Assembly (NCBI GenBank): GCA_016722075.1
Contig: JADKGW010000001.1
Span: 3,100,001 to 3,164,000, forward strand
Origin: Candidatus Kouleothrix ribensis
GTDB taxonomy: Bacteria; Chloroflexota; Chloroflexia; Chloroflexales; Roseiflexaceae
Direction: 5' to 3'
Length of the DNA stretch: 64,000 nucleotides
Below are positions 42,896-51,054 of this stretch, in pieces; position 1 is the first letter of the stretch; each line of letters opens with the position of its first letter. Made by a program: the position numbers and the translations under genes. Under the pieces are notes generated by a model. The model had not been told where the DNA came from, searched no databases, and saw nothing but the letters and a program-made list of their open reading frames with translations.

Positions 42896-42940
42896 ATGAC
42901 GCCTGCTATTATACCACGCCGGGAGGCGCTTGGGAAGTAA
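42877..42940. repeat. 64-bp direct repeat, copy 1 (ssrA 5' end and promoter)
   Basis: Covers the first bases of ssrA and its -10/-35. A second copy at 49580-49643 is identical at 59 of 64 positions, without gaps, in the same orientation. Confidence 0.85.
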
Positions 42941-42983
42941 GAATCGCTATGTTCGCATGCGAACCTGGCCACGCAATTGAGCG

Positions 42984-43244
42984 TCAGGTCAACGGAAGGT
43001 TGAGCCGGTGCAAGAGCCGCGCCTCAACATCGGCCGGCAGCGCCGCAGGCGCTTCGTCGAGCGTGTGGTAGAGCGCGATCGTCTTCGCAAGCGTATCGAA
43101 TACCACACGACAGTCGGCGCAGCCGGCCAGGTGCCGCCCTAGATCGTGGCACAGCTCGGCGGCCAGTTCGCCATCCACAAAGGCATTTAGGCGGCCTAGC
43201 AGCTCCTGGCAGCGCGCGATATCATTGTGGTTGTGCGGGTACAT
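42984..43244 (-). CDS. Zinc-finger anti-sigma factor (zf-HC2)
   Basis: 86 residues with the anti-sigma zinc motif HLAGCADC (H-x3-C-x2-C) in the first half (CQELLGRLNAFVDGEL precedes it). There is no membrane helix, so it is a short cytoplasmic form like RsrA. Its ATG overlaps the stop of the sigma-factor gene (TAATG), which ensures matched synthesis. Such proteins release their sigma factor on thiol oxidation or zinc loss; the trigger here is unknown. Confidence 0.88.
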   Translation of the reverse strand: MYPHNHNDIARCQELLGRLNAFVDGELAAELCHDLGRHLAGCADCRVVFDTLAKTIALYHTLDEAPAALPADVEARLLHRLNLPLT

Positions 43245-43861
43245 TATGCCTCATCTCCTTCCGTGGCGAGGTAGCTGGCCAGCAGCTCGCGCAGCCGCAA
43301 CCGCGCGCGATACAGCCGCACTTTCACGGCGCTCTCGCCCAACCCCAGCGCGGCTGCGGTCTCATCGGTGCTCAGCCCTTCGATCTCACGCAGCACGAAC
43401 ACCACCCGCAAGCTCGCCGGCAAGCACGCAAGCGCGTGTTCCAGCTGATCGTGCAGCTCCTGATTGAGCGCTACACGCGCCGGATCGAGCGGCCAGGCGT
43501 GCAGATTCTGCGGCAGGTCAGCGGGCTGGATCTGCGCATCGAGCGCCTCAGGTGCTGCGAATGCCGTATGGTTGCGCCGCAGCTGCATCAGCGCCTCGTT
43601 GGTGGCGATCCGGTAGAGCCAGGTGCCCAGGCCGCTACGCCCCTCGAATGTGCTCAGCTTCTCGCAGGCCTTGATGAACGTCAGCTGGAGCACGCCCTCA
43701 GCCTCGTCAGGATCCGCAACCATGCGCAGCGCCTTGGCGTACACCAGCGGCGCGAAGCGCTTCACCAGGCAGGTACAGGCGTCGGGCTCTCCCGCGCGCA
43801 GCCCGTCCAACAGCGCGCTCTCGCTGTCGTAGACGCTCAGATCGATCTTTGGCCCCGGCAC
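43244..43861 (-). CDS. ECF-type RNA polymerase sigma factor
   Basis: 205 residues. Region 2 (about 20-95) includes YAKALRMVADPDEAEGVLQL and EGRSGLGTWLYRIATNEALM. Region 4 (about 140-195) includes CLPASLRVVFVLREIEGLST and GLGESAVKVRLYRARLRLRE. A GTG start at 43861 follows a G-rich ribosome site. The overlapping anti-sigma gene makes the control partner clear. Target promoters cannot be named; the pair is not obviously linked to its neighbours. Confidence 0.93.
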   Translation of the reverse strand: MPGPKIDLSVYDSESALLDGLRAGEPDACTCLVKRFAPLVYAKALRMVADPDEAEGVLQLTFIKACEKLSTFEGRSGLGTWLYRIATNEALMQLRRNHTAFAAPEALDAQIQPADLPQNLHAWPLDPARVALNQELHDQLEHALACLPASLRVVFVLREIEGLSTDETAAALGLGESAVKVRLYRARLRLRELLASYLATEGDEA

Positions 43862-44121
43862 TCGCCACCCCCTCTGGCTGCTGCGAACACTGGCTTCACC
43901 ATACGATACGCTCCATTGTACGCATGATCGCGCAGGGTGTCGAGCAGCATGGGCGATGCCGGATCCACGACCTGTGACTCATCTACACTTCTTCGATGCA
44001 CACAACCCCGCCAACGTTACAGGCCGAACCAAGCAGCGTGCCCGCATACCCATGTAACCAATGCTCGCCTGATCGCATCGAATAGATACAAAAGATAATG
44101 ACTGTACTAGGAGATGCCACC

Positions 44122-44169
44122 ATGGAACAGCTGCCGGTGGTTGAGGCACACACCACCCTCACACCATAA
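44122..44169 (+). CDS. Short upstream open frame (candidate leader peptide)
   Basis: Fifteen codons, MEQLPVVEAHTTLTP, with AGGAG about 8 bases before the ATG. The TAA abuts the AAGGAGG ribosome site of the FmdB-like gene, so a ribosome finishing here would cover or release that site. Could be a translational leader or chance. Confidence 0.35.
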   Translation: MEQLPVVEAHTTLTP

Positions 44170-44186
44170 AGGAGGTACGCACCCCA

Positions 44187-44378
44187 ATGCCACTTTACGA
44201 GTATATCTGCCAAACGTGCGGCGATCGTTTCGAGAAGCTGATTCGCGGCGACACGAGCGCCCAGCAGATCATCTGCCCCAGCTGCGCGAGCGCCGCAATC
44301 ATGCGCGCGCTCTCGACCTTCGCGACCAGCGGCAGTAGCGCTGAGCAAGCATCCCCGGCCTGCGGCCCCGTCGGCTGA
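44187..44378 (+). CDS. FmdB-family zinc-ribbon protein
   Basis: 63 residues. MPLYEYICQTCGDRFEKLIR and IICPSCASAAIMRALS give C-x2-C and C-x2-C knuckles, the FmdB/CxxC_CxxC_SSSS regulatory-protein signature. A Ser/Ala/Gly-rich tail ends in a further Cys. FmdB was proposed to regulate amidase expression; most members are uncharacterised. A hairpin at 44428-44464 follows. Confidence 0.9.
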   Translation: MPLYEYICQTCGDRFEKLIRGDTSAQQIICPSCASAAIMRALSTFATSGSSAEQASPACGPVG

Positions 44379-44427
44379 GGCATCTCCTCGCGCGGCCGTG
44401 CGCCGCGCTGATTCACCACAACCGCAA

Positions 44428-44464
44428 GCGGTGGGCGCCAGGGTTACTACCTGACACCCACCGC
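44428..44464 (+). terminator. Hairpin downstream of the FmdB-like gene
   Basis: GCGGTGGG pairs with CCCACCGC, and CAGG with CCTG inside, separated by a small internal loop. Confidence 0.55.
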
Positions 44465-44682
44465 TCATGTTGATCGTGACGTCAAGGTCGCTCGATTGGG
44501 TAGCCAGCCTGGCCCCATGCGATCATTCTGCCCTGCACGTTGCGGAGCTGCTTGAACCCTTGGCGCGCCAGCAGATCGCAGCCGCAACAGACCCACACAC
44601 GCAGCCGCGAGAGAGCGTGTATACTTCTGGCTACGATCTTCACTTGATTCGCCCATGCTTACGGCGGTGGAAGGGTGCTTCG

Positions 44683-45258
44683 ATGCCTGCGCTACGCCCG
44701 CGTCAGTGGAATATGGTGCTGGTTGCTGTACTGGTCGCGGGCAGCCTGTTTATTGCCGCGACGCGCGTGCAGCCACAGGCGGATGACCGCCCGCCCGCCG
44801 CGCAGGCGGTTGTGCTGGCCGACCCAGCGCCACTGCCAGACCATCCGGCGCCGGATCTGGCGCTGCCACAGATCGACGGCACGCTGCGCACGCTGCGCGA
44901 TCTGCGGGGGCAGGTGGTGCTGATCAATGTCTGGGCAACCTGGTGCCCACCCTGCCGCGCCGAGATGCCAGCGATCCAGCAGGCCTACGCGGTATATCAC
45001 GAGCGCGGCTTCATTGTCCTGGCGGTCAATCAGCGCGAGGATGCGGCTACGATCACGCCGTTCCTCGAGCAGCATGGGCTGACGTTTCCGATCCTTCTCG
45101 ACGCTGATGGGCAGGCGAGCGCCACCTACCAGGCCAGCGCGCTGCCGTCCAGCTTCTTTATCGATCGGCGCGGGGTGATCCGCGCGGTTTACCACGGGCC
45201 GATACCGCCGCGTGTGATCAATGGAATCGTAGAGCAGCTGCTGCAAGAAAGGCCGTAG
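44683..45258 (+). CDS. TlpA-type membrane-anchored thioredoxin
   Basis: 191 residues. One N-terminal helix (WNMVLVAVLVAGSLFIAATR) anchors or exports the protein. The thioredoxin fold follows with active site WATWCPPCRAE and the cis-Pro region in ALPSSFFIDRRG. Family members reduce periplasmic or extracytoplasmic disulfides, for example in cytochrome c maturation. ATG 44683 is selected by GGAAGGG 7 bases upstream. A TATACT lies at 44620-44625. The lgt gene begins 3 bp after the stop. Confidence 0.9.
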   Translation: MPALRPRQWNMVLVAVLVAGSLFIAATRVQPQADDRPPAAQAVVLADPAPLPDHPAPDLALPQIDGTLRTLRDLRGQVVLINVWATWCPPCRAEMPAIQQAYAVYHERGFIVLAVNQREDAATITPFLEQHGLTFPILLDADGQASATYQASALPSSFFIDRRGVIRAVYHGPIPPRVINGIVEQLLQERP

Positions 45259-45261
45259 CGT

Positions 45262-46035
45262 GTGTATCCGTTGATTGAGCTTGGCCCGCTGCGCCTGAGC
45301 AGCGGCGGGCTGCTGCTGCTGCTGGCCGTGCTGCTCATGCAGTGGCTGTTCGTACGCACGGCCCGCATACGCGGCAATGCTCCACTAGCTGAGCAGGCCG
45401 AGCGATCTGTGTACCCGGCGCTTGTGGGCGCGGCGATCGGCGCGCGGCTGTGGTACGGCGTGTTCAACTGGAGCCTGTATAGCCAGACGCCGAGCCTATT
45501 CGTGGCGCTGCGGGTTGGCGAGTTCGCGTGGCCGGGGGCGCTGATCGGCGGCGCGCTGGCCGGCGCGCTGTGGTGCCGCTGGAGGCAGGGCAACCTGCGC
45601 CAGCTGGCGGACTGCGCGGCGCTGGCGCTTCCGCCAGCGCAGGCGCTGGCATGCATCGGCTTGTTGCTGAGCGGCGAGGCCTTCGGCGCCCCGACCGACC
45701 TCCCATGGGGCATCGCACTGTTTGGGGCCACGCGCCACCCGACCCAGCTCTATCTCGCGTTGGCGGCGCTGCTGAGCGCCGGTGTGCTGTGGCGCATGGC
45801 ACGCCACCAGCCGCAGCCCGGCACACTCACCGCAGCGTACCTCGGCCTGCAGGGTATGACCCTGCTCCTGGTCGAGGCGCTGCGCGCTGACTCGTTGCTG
45901 CTGCCGGCGGGCGTGCGCGCTGGCCAGGTGTTCGGGTTAGGGCTGGTGCTACTCGCGCTGATCTGGCTGCGATGGCACGCCAATGCTACGCCGGGCGGCG
46001 CGCCACATCCGCCTGCGGCCGCCAGCCGTGGATGA
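45262..46035 (+). CDS. lgt: Prolipoprotein diacylglyceryl transferase
   Basis: 257 residues, about seven hydrophobic helices. Lgt hallmarks: WPGALIGGALAGALWCRW, ALALPPAQALACIGLLLSGE with the following AFGAPTDLPWGI, and RHPTQLYLALAALL. The enzyme transfers diacylglycerol from phosphatidylglycerol to the lipobox cysteine. The signature Arg of the usual R-x-GNF-x-NGE segment is replaced (CIGLLLSGEAFG), so it is a divergent form. GTG start with AGAAAGG 9 bases upstream, directly after tlpA. Confidence 0.8.
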   Translation: MYPLIELGPLRLSSGGLLLLLAVLLMQWLFVRTARIRGNAPLAEQAERSVYPALVGAAIGARLWYGVFNWSLYSQTPSLFVALRVGEFAWPGALIGGALAGALWCRWRQGNLRQLADCAALALPPAQALACIGLLLSGEAFGAPTDLPWGIALFGATRHPTQLYLALAALLSAGVLWRMARHQPQPGTLTAAYLGLQGMTLLLVEALRADSLLLPAGVRAGQVFGLGLVLLALIWLRWHANATPGGAPHPPAAASRG

Positions 46036-46083
46036 GACCTCTCACGCATGAATCACAGCTGGCAGCCCAACCAGAGCGGTAGA

Positions 46084-46497
46084 TTATGTATGAGCAACGT
46101 CGCGCGCAACCGTACGAATCTCAAACGCCGGTGGGTGCTCAAGCAGCTTCTTCACTGCGCACTGATCGGCCGCGCGAATCACCGCCGCGCGATACTGTTC
46201 GGGAAAATCGGCTGGCAGCTCGATGTCGAGCCGCACCAGGCGCACCATGCCAGTATCACGATCGGTCTCGGTCTGCTGCACCAGGCGTATGCCCGCCGTG
46301 GCGATGCCGCGCCGCTGACAGAAGCTCAGCACATAGAAGCCGGCGCAGGTGCCCAGGGCGGCCAGAAACGTCGCGAATGGCGTCGGTGCGCTGGCCGCGC
46401 TGCCTGCCGCATGCGCCGGCTGATCGGTCGGCACCGTAAATGGCCCGAAGTGCGCATCCACCCGCGCGCCGCCAGGAAAATCGATAATCATCTCCAT
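46084..46497 (-). CDS. OsmC/Ohr-family peroxiredoxin-like protein
   Basis: 137 residues. APTPFATFLAALGTCAGFYV contains the first conserved Cys, and QCAVKKLLEHPPAFEI the second. OsmC/Ohr proteins reduce organic hydroperoxides through this Cys pair, but members with the segment FYVLSFCQRRG belong to the broader YhfA-like group whose substrate is not settled. It is the last gene of a four-gene minus-strand set with the two-component system, 14 bp downstream of the kinase gene. Confidence 0.87.
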   Translation of the reverse strand: MEMIIDFPGGARVDAHFGPFTVPTDQPAHAAGSAASAPTPFATFLAALGTCAGFYVLSFCQRRGIATAGIRLVQQTETDRDTGMVRLVRLDIELPADFPEQYRAAVIRAADQCAVKKLLEHPPAFEIRTVARDVAHT

Positions 46498-46511
46498 CGT
46501 TGTGTCCCTTT

Positions 46512-47969
46512 CTAGCCAGCAATACTGTGCTGTTTGATGTGCTGCTCAGGGGTAGCCAAGGCCACCGCAACCTCAGCGGCCGGCAGGCAAAACCAGAACT
46601 GGCTGCCCGCACCAATCTGGCTCTCTACGCCGATCTGGCCGCCGTGCGCCGCGACGATCTGCCGGGCAATCGCCAGGCCTAACCCCGAGCCGCCCTGATC
46701 GCGCGAGCGCGCGCGATCGGCGCGCCAGAAGCGCTCGAATACGTGCGGCAGGTCAGCAGCGGCGATGCCCTGGCCGGTATCGGCGACGGCAAACCTGACG
46801 AAGGAGGCTGTCGCGCTGGCGTCGTGGTTCGCCCCCAGCTGCTGGTTCTGTATCTCCAGGGCAGCCGAAAGCGTGATCGCCCCGCCGGCCGGCGTGTAGC
46901 GCAGCGCATTCGCCACCAGGTTATGCAGCACCTGGCGCACGCGGTCGGGGTCGGCTAACACCGGCGCGAGCTGATCAGGCAGATCGGCAACCAGGGTCAC
47001 GCGCTGCTCAGCTGCAGCGGCCTCGAAGGGAGCAATCGCGCTCCGTACCAGCGATGCCGCTTCGACTGGATGGATATCCAGCGCAAGCCGGCCGGCCTCG
47101 GCCTGGGCCAGTTCACGCAGATCGCCGACCAGCCGGCTCAGCATCACCGTCTCGTCGTAGATGGTTGCGATCTCAGCTTTCTCCAGCGGGTACACGTCGT
47201 CGAGGATCGCACGCAGATTGCCCTGGATCACCGTTAGCGGCGTACGCAGCTCGTGCGCGATATCGGCGATCATGTTCTGGCGTAGCCGCTCGGCCTGCTG
47301 AAGCCCATCGGCCATCTCGTTGAACGCACGCGCCGTATCGGCGATCTCGGCGGCACCGGCGATCGATAGGCGCGCATCCAGCTTGCCGCGCGCGATCTGC
47401 CGCGCCGCTGCCGACAGGCGGCTGAGCGGGGCGGCCAGGCCACGCGCAATCACTACGCCGAGCAGCAGACCCAGGCCACCCGCCAGCAGGCCGGCCTGCA
47501 GCAGCGCCCAGTTGACCCGATTGAGGAACTGCTGCCCGGCCATCGACAGCGCGCCACCCGACCCGGCGCGCACCAGCAGATAACCGGCAAGCTGGCCGTG
47601 TGCGCTGATGGGTGTGGCGACCGCCAGATCGGGCTGCGCCAGCCGCACGCCGAGCTGGCCTGGCGCCGCGCCGGCAACCACCAGCCCCGCCGCATCGGCC
47701 AGGATGATGGTTGGCCCACCCCGGCCGATCATCCCACGCCGGGCACCGGCGAAGTCGCGCAGCACGTTCTCAACGCCATCCCAGCTGCCATGCGCCGTAT
47801 AGTAGTCGCTCAGCTCGGTCACGATCGGCGAGTCCTGCACCTGGCTCTGCGCGACGAAGCTGCGAAAGTCGGCGCTGACCTGACGATTGGCCAACAGCGC
47901 GACGATCGCCACGCCGCTCACCGTTACCAGGCTGAACGCCAGCGTAAGTTGGATCCAGAGCTTATTCAT
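46512..47969 (-). CDS. Sensor histidine kinase
   Basis: 485 residues. Helix 1 near the N terminus (LWIQLTLAFSLVTVSGVAIV), an extracytoplasmic loop to about residue 170, helix 2 (ALLQAGLLAGGLGLLLGVVI), HAMP, then the H-box MIADIAHELRTPLTVIQGNL, N-box LHNLVANALRYTPAGG, G boxes VADTGQGIAA and QGGSGLGLAIARQIVAAHGG. A long in-frame extension to 48131 overlaps the regulator gene and is rejected; ATG 47969 lies 10 bp after the regulator stop. The loop has no recognised sensor fold. The Gly/Met-rich secreted protein upstream hints at metal or envelope stress. Confidence 0.93.
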   Translation of the reverse strand: MNKLWIQLTLAFSLVTVSGVAIVALLANRQVSADFRSFVAQSQVQDSPIVTELSDYYTAHGSWDGVENVLRDFAGARRGMIGRGGPTIILADAAGLVVAGAAPGQLGVRLAQPDLAVATPISAHGQLAGYLLVRAGSGGALSMAGQQFLNRVNWALLQAGLLAGGLGLLLGVVIARGLAAPLSRLSAAARQIARGKLDARLSIAGAAEIADTARAFNEMADGLQQAERLRQNMIADIAHELRTPLTVIQGNLRAILDDVYPLEKAEIATIYDETVMLSRLVGDLRELAQAEAGRLALDIHPVEAASLVRSAIAPFEAAAAEQRVTLVADLPDQLAPVLADPDRVRQVLHNLVANALRYTPAGGAITLSAALEIQNQQLGANHDASATASFVRFAVADTGQGIAAADLPHVFERFWRADRARSRDQGGSGLGLAIARQIVAAHGGQIGVESQIGAGSQFWFCLPAAEVAVALATPEQHIKQHSIAG

Positions 47970-47979
47970 TGCCGATTGC

Positions 47980-48672
47980 TCATGATGCGTCCAGCCGATA
48001 GCCCACGCCATAAACCGTCTGAATATAGGTTGGGTTGACCGGGTCGGGCTCGATCTTCTTGCGCAGATTCTTGATATGGCTGTCGATCCCGCGATCGAGG
48101 CCGTCGTAGGTATAGCCAAGCCCCTTTTCAATCAGCTCGGCGCGGGTGAAGGCATGGCCGGGGTACTCCATCAGCACCTTGAGCAGATCGAACTCGGTTG
48201 GCGTGACATCGAGCGCCTGGTTATCGCGCGTGACGGCGTGGCGATCCAGATCGATCCGCAACGCGCCCAGCTCAATCACGCGCGACTGCGCGGGCGCGCC
48301 GCTGGCCCGCCGCAGCACTGCGCGCACGCGCGCCACCAGTTCGTGCGGGTTGAACGGCTTGGCGATGTAGTCGTCTGCGCCAAGCTCCAGCCCAACAATT
48401 TTGTCTGTGTCTTCGATCCGCGCGGTCAGCATGATGATCGGCAGGTCGGCCTGGCTGGTGTCGGCGCGCACGGTGCGCGTAATCGACCAGCCATCCTGAT
48501 CGGGCAGCATCAGATCGAGCACCACCAGATCCGGGCGCTCGGTGCGGATCGCACGTAGCGCCGCAGCGCCGTCGTACGCCGTCAGCACAGCATAGCCAGC
48601 CTGCTCGAGGTAAGATTGCACCAGCCGAACAATCTGCTTATCGTCGTCGACGACCAGGATGCGTTGGTTCAT
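47980..48672 (-). CDS. OmpR/PhoB-type response regulator
   Basis: 230 residues. Receiver domain with acidic pocket VVDDDKQ, phosphorylation Asp in LVVLDLMLPDQDGWS, and Lys in YIAKPFNPHELVARV. The winged-helix output domain follows (VTPTEFDLLKVLMEYPGHAF; GLDRGIDSHIKNLRKKIEPD). ATG 48672 is favoured over 48690 by GAGG a few bases upstream. It is cotranscribed with the kinase gene. Confidence 0.94.
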   Translation of the reverse strand: MNQRILVVDDDKQIVRLVQSYLEQAGYAVLTAYDGAAALRAIRTERPDLVVLDLMLPDQDGWSITRTVRADTSQADLPIIMLTARIEDTDKIVGLELGADDYIAKPFNPHELVARVRAVLRRASGAPAQSRVIELGALRIDLDRHAVTRDNQALDVTPTEFDLLKVLMEYPGHAFTRAELIEKGLGYTYDGLDRGIDSHIKNLRKKIEPDPVNPTYIQTVYGVGYRLDAS

Positions 48673-48849
48673 GGGCTGCCTCGCTGCCATCGTTACTATC
48701 TACTCATATGATGCTGCGCGGGCGCGTATGGTTACATGCTACACACGCACCGAGCAGTTGTGGTTCGGCGCCCTCACACAATGGCGCCGGCTCCTACGAG
48801 CCAGCGCCATACGCATTGCCGATTCACCAGGCTTCACACGTGGGAGCTC

Positions 48850-49437
48850 CTAGCGACCACGCATCCGGCCGGCACCCATTCCGCCGCCGCCGGCGTTGTC
48901 ACACTCGCCATCGCCATTCGCATCGGCGTAGCCTGCGCCCATGCCTGGCCCCTGCGGCGACCAGGGCTGGCTCAGCCGCGCAGTCACGTTTGCGCGCATC
49001 GTCGCCAGCATCGCGTCGGCCTGCGCCTGCGTCATGCGCCCGGCCTCTACGGCCTGAGTCATTCGCGCCTGGCGGGTCGCCACAAACGCGTTCACAATCG
49101 TGTCGAGCGCCACGTTTTTCTCGCCCGCAACCTGCGCAATCGTCTTGCCGCCCTGCAGCTGCGCAATCAGATCGGCCGGATTGATACCCAGCTGCTGCGC
49201 CGCAACCGCAACCAGCGACTGCTGCGAGCCACCCATCTGGCCGCGCATCCCACCCATGCCGCCGCGCCGCCCCATCCCATTTCCCGCGCCGGGCATGCCG
49301 CCGGCCATGCGGCCCTGAGCTTGCCCTGGGCCGTAGCCAGCCATCGGCCCCTGTGCCCACACCGCCGGCGCAACCGCAATCGCCACCACTATCGCCAGCG
49401 CAATACCTGCCAGCGTCAACCATGTTCGCGTCTTCAT
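48850..49437 (-). CDS. Secreted Gly/Met-rich protein next to a two-component system
   Basis: 195 residues. Signal peptide WLTLAGIALAIVVAIAVAPA with probable cleavage after VWA. A Gly/Met-rich segment follows (GMGRRGGMGGMRGQMGG), then two helical repeats of about 30 residues (GINPADLIAQLQGGKTIAQV; AVEAGRMTQAQADAMLATMR) like those of YckD/DUF2680-type and CpxP-like envelope proteins, and a Gly-rich end (DANGDGECDNAGGGGMG). Methionine-rich stretches can bind copper. AAGGAG sits 6 bases before the ATG. It may be sensed by, or protect with, the neighbouring kinase (inference). Confidence 0.65.
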   Translation of the reverse strand: MKTRTWLTLAGIALAIVVAIAVAPAVWAQGPMAGYGPGQAQGRMAGGMPGAGNGMGRRGGMGGMRGQMGGSQQSLVAVAAQQLGINPADLIAQLQGGKTIAQVAGEKNVALDTIVNAFVATRQARMTQAVEAGRMTQAQADAMLATMRANVTARLSQPWSPQGPGMGAGYADANGDGECDNAGGGGMGAGRMRGR

Positions 49438-49579
49438 ATCCTGCTCCTTGGTGTTCACCAGCTCTATCTGAGCGGTGCTACATTCGTTTGATGCCTGAAG
49501 TGTAGCAAACCAGTATGGAGAGGTGATGGAGAACTGCGGGAGGTTGTATGGGATTGCAGGTACTCGCCTGATCACAAGC

Positions 49580-49643
49580 GTCGAAGCCAGCCATCCCCAT
49601 GAGGCCTGCGACCATACCACGCCGGGAGGCGCTTGGGAAGTAA
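49580..49643. repeat. 64-bp direct repeat, copy 2 (decayed ssrA promoter/5' end)
   Basis: Same orientation as copy 1 at 42877-42940. The -35 (TTCCCA) is kept while the -10 TATAAT has become TATGGT on the minus strand. It lies about 140 bp upstream of the secreted-protein gene. Confidence 0.85.
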
Positions 49644-49650
49644 TGAAGTT

Positions 49651-49681
49651 CGAGCGATCAGAGCGCCGCCAACATCGCTCG
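49651..49681. terminator. Inverted repeat CGAGCGAT/ATCGCTCG
   Basis: 8-bp arms, 15-base loop, between the 64-bp repeat and the gene ending at 49747; a plausible terminator for that gene on the minus strand. Confidence 0.4.
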
Positions 49682-49746
49682 GACTACACCCGCCGGCGAT
49701 ACCGTTGCACGCCTGGGCCGTCTCAGTCGCACGCGCAGCGCCAGGC

Positions 49747-50262
49747 TCACTCGCGGGCGCGCTCGTCGCGCACGAACACCGCGCCGTCGCGCACCACCAC
49801 CGGCAGGCGCACCATGTTCTGGGGCGGCTCGCCGCTCTTCAGGCCATCGCGGTAGTACCCATCGAGCGTGTAGTTTGCACCCTGGCAGTTCACATCGCGA
49901 AACAGCTCGGCCGGCGCATCCCAGTACAAAAAGCAGCCCGACAGCGCATCGATGCCCAGCAGCGCCACCCAGGTGCCGCCGGGTGTGTGCCGCACATAGA
50001 CTGCATCTTCGCTGAGCGTCTCGTCGCGGCGGGTGATCAGGCTGCTGACAGTCAGCCGGGGCACGCTGAGGCGGTGCAGCTTGCCGTCGGCGTAGTCATC
50101 GACCGTACCCACCGCGATCAGATCTGGCGGCAGCGCGAGCAGGCGCACGCCCACCACCGCGCAGAATCCCAGCAAGATCAGCAGCGCCAGCGCGAATAGG
50201 AACATGGCCCGGCGCTGGCGCCGCTGTTCGAGCGCAATCTCGATTGAACGTTCGCGTAACAT
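49747..50262 (-). CDS. Membrane-anchored protein with degenerate Rieske-like domain
   Basis: 171 residues. A single N-terminal helix (AMFLFALALLILLGFCAVVG) follows a basic cytoplasmic start. The exterior part ends in GGTWVALLGIDALSGCFLYW, then DVNCQGANYTLDGYYRDG and MVRLPVVVRDGAVFV. The order of strands, the G-C-x-L-x-W, the following Cys and the G-x-Y/F-x-x-x-G turn mimic a Rieske [2Fe-2S] domain, but the C-x-H and C-x2-H ligand pairs are missing, so no cluster is expected. Function unknown; perhaps a structural relic of an electron-transfer subunit. Confidence 0.5.
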   Translation of the reverse strand: MLRERSIEIALEQRRQRRAMFLFALALLILLGFCAVVGVRLLALPPDLIAVGTVDDYADGKLHRLSVPRLTVSSLITRRDETLSEDAVYVRHTPGGTWVALLGIDALSGCFLYWDAPAELFRDVNCQGANYTLDGYYRDGLKSGEPPQNMVRLPVVVRDGAVFVRDERARE

Positions 50263-50292
50263 GGTCTTTCGATCTCGTGCGGCTGCAGAGCG

Positions 50293-51054
50293 CTATGAGC
50301 GCTTGCGCGCCACCGCCAGCATGAGCTCGCTGGCGCTATGATACGTGTCAAGATCGTACGAGCCGTACACCTGCTCGAGCATAAAGCCAGCGCGCTCGAG
50401 CAGGTGCTCGAGCTCGAAGCGGTACAGCCAGCGCATGCTAAACGGCAGCGCACAGCGAGTCACCCGCCCGGCCGTGTCGAGCTCGTCGTAGAAAAAGGTG
50501 ACATGGTTGGTCTGCGTGGCCATGTCGGCGTGCTGGGCCACAAACTTATGCACGCGCGTACCGTCGGCCAGCAGCAGGGTTTTGTCGAGCGCCAGCACGC
50601 CATTCTGCTCGGCCAGTGTGCGCACATCGGGGTTGAACAGGTCGAGCGCCAGCGTGCCGCCGGGCCGCAGCGCATCGTGGATGCGCCCGAGCGCGGCCAG
50701 CTGCTCGGCGCTGCCGGGCAGGTGCATGAACGAGTTGATCGCCACAATCGCCAGCCCGAACGGCCCCTGCGGCGCACAGGCGCAGATATCGCCCTCGACC
50801 AGCTCGACGCGGTCGAGCAGCCCGGCCGCCTGCAGCCGCGCGCGCGCGCGCGCCAGCATGCCACCCGAGATATCGATGCCCGCGACGCGCAGGCCGGCCT
50901 CGGCCAGCGGCGCCAGGAGCCGCCCGCTGCCGCACATCACCTCGAGCACGCGCCCACCGCAGCGGCGCGCCAGCTCGCGATAGAACGGCAGATCCTCGAC
51001 GATCGCGCCATAGTCGGCGTCGTAGTAGCGCGCGAATGCGTCGAACTGGCTCAT
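50293..51054 (-). CDS. Class I SAM-dependent methyltransferase
   Basis: 253 residues. The SAM motif I VLEVMCGSGRLLAPLAEAGL is followed by VAGIDISGGMLARARARL, and the post-motif LVEGDICACAPQGPFGLAIV. The N terminus FDAFARYYDADYG is typical of the Methyltransf_25/11-type enzymes. The substrate is unknown. The ATG overlaps the stop of the membrane-protein gene (ATGA), so the two are translationally coupled. Confidence 0.9.
   Translation of the reverse strand: MSQFDAFARYYDADYGAIVEDLPFYRELARRCGGRVLEVMCGSGRLLAPLAEAGLRVAGIDISGGMLARARARLQAAGLLDRVELVEGDICACAPQGPFGLAIVAINSFMHLPGSAEQLAALGRIHDALRPGGTLALDLFNPDVRTLAEQNGVLALDKTLLLADGTRVHKFVAQHADMATQTNHVTFFYDELDTAGRVTRCALPFSMRWLYRFELEHLLERAGFMLEQVYGSYDLDTYHSASELMLAVARKRS

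Noticed and set aside
43983..44468. 161-residue minus-strand frame opposite the FmdB-like gene
   Set aside because: Cys-, Ala- and Gly-rich antisense sequence to a recognised zinc ribbon; no motif or ribosome site.
46512..48131. Longer form of the histidine kinase starting at 48131
   Set aside because: The extension overlaps the response-regulator coding sequence and has no family similarity.
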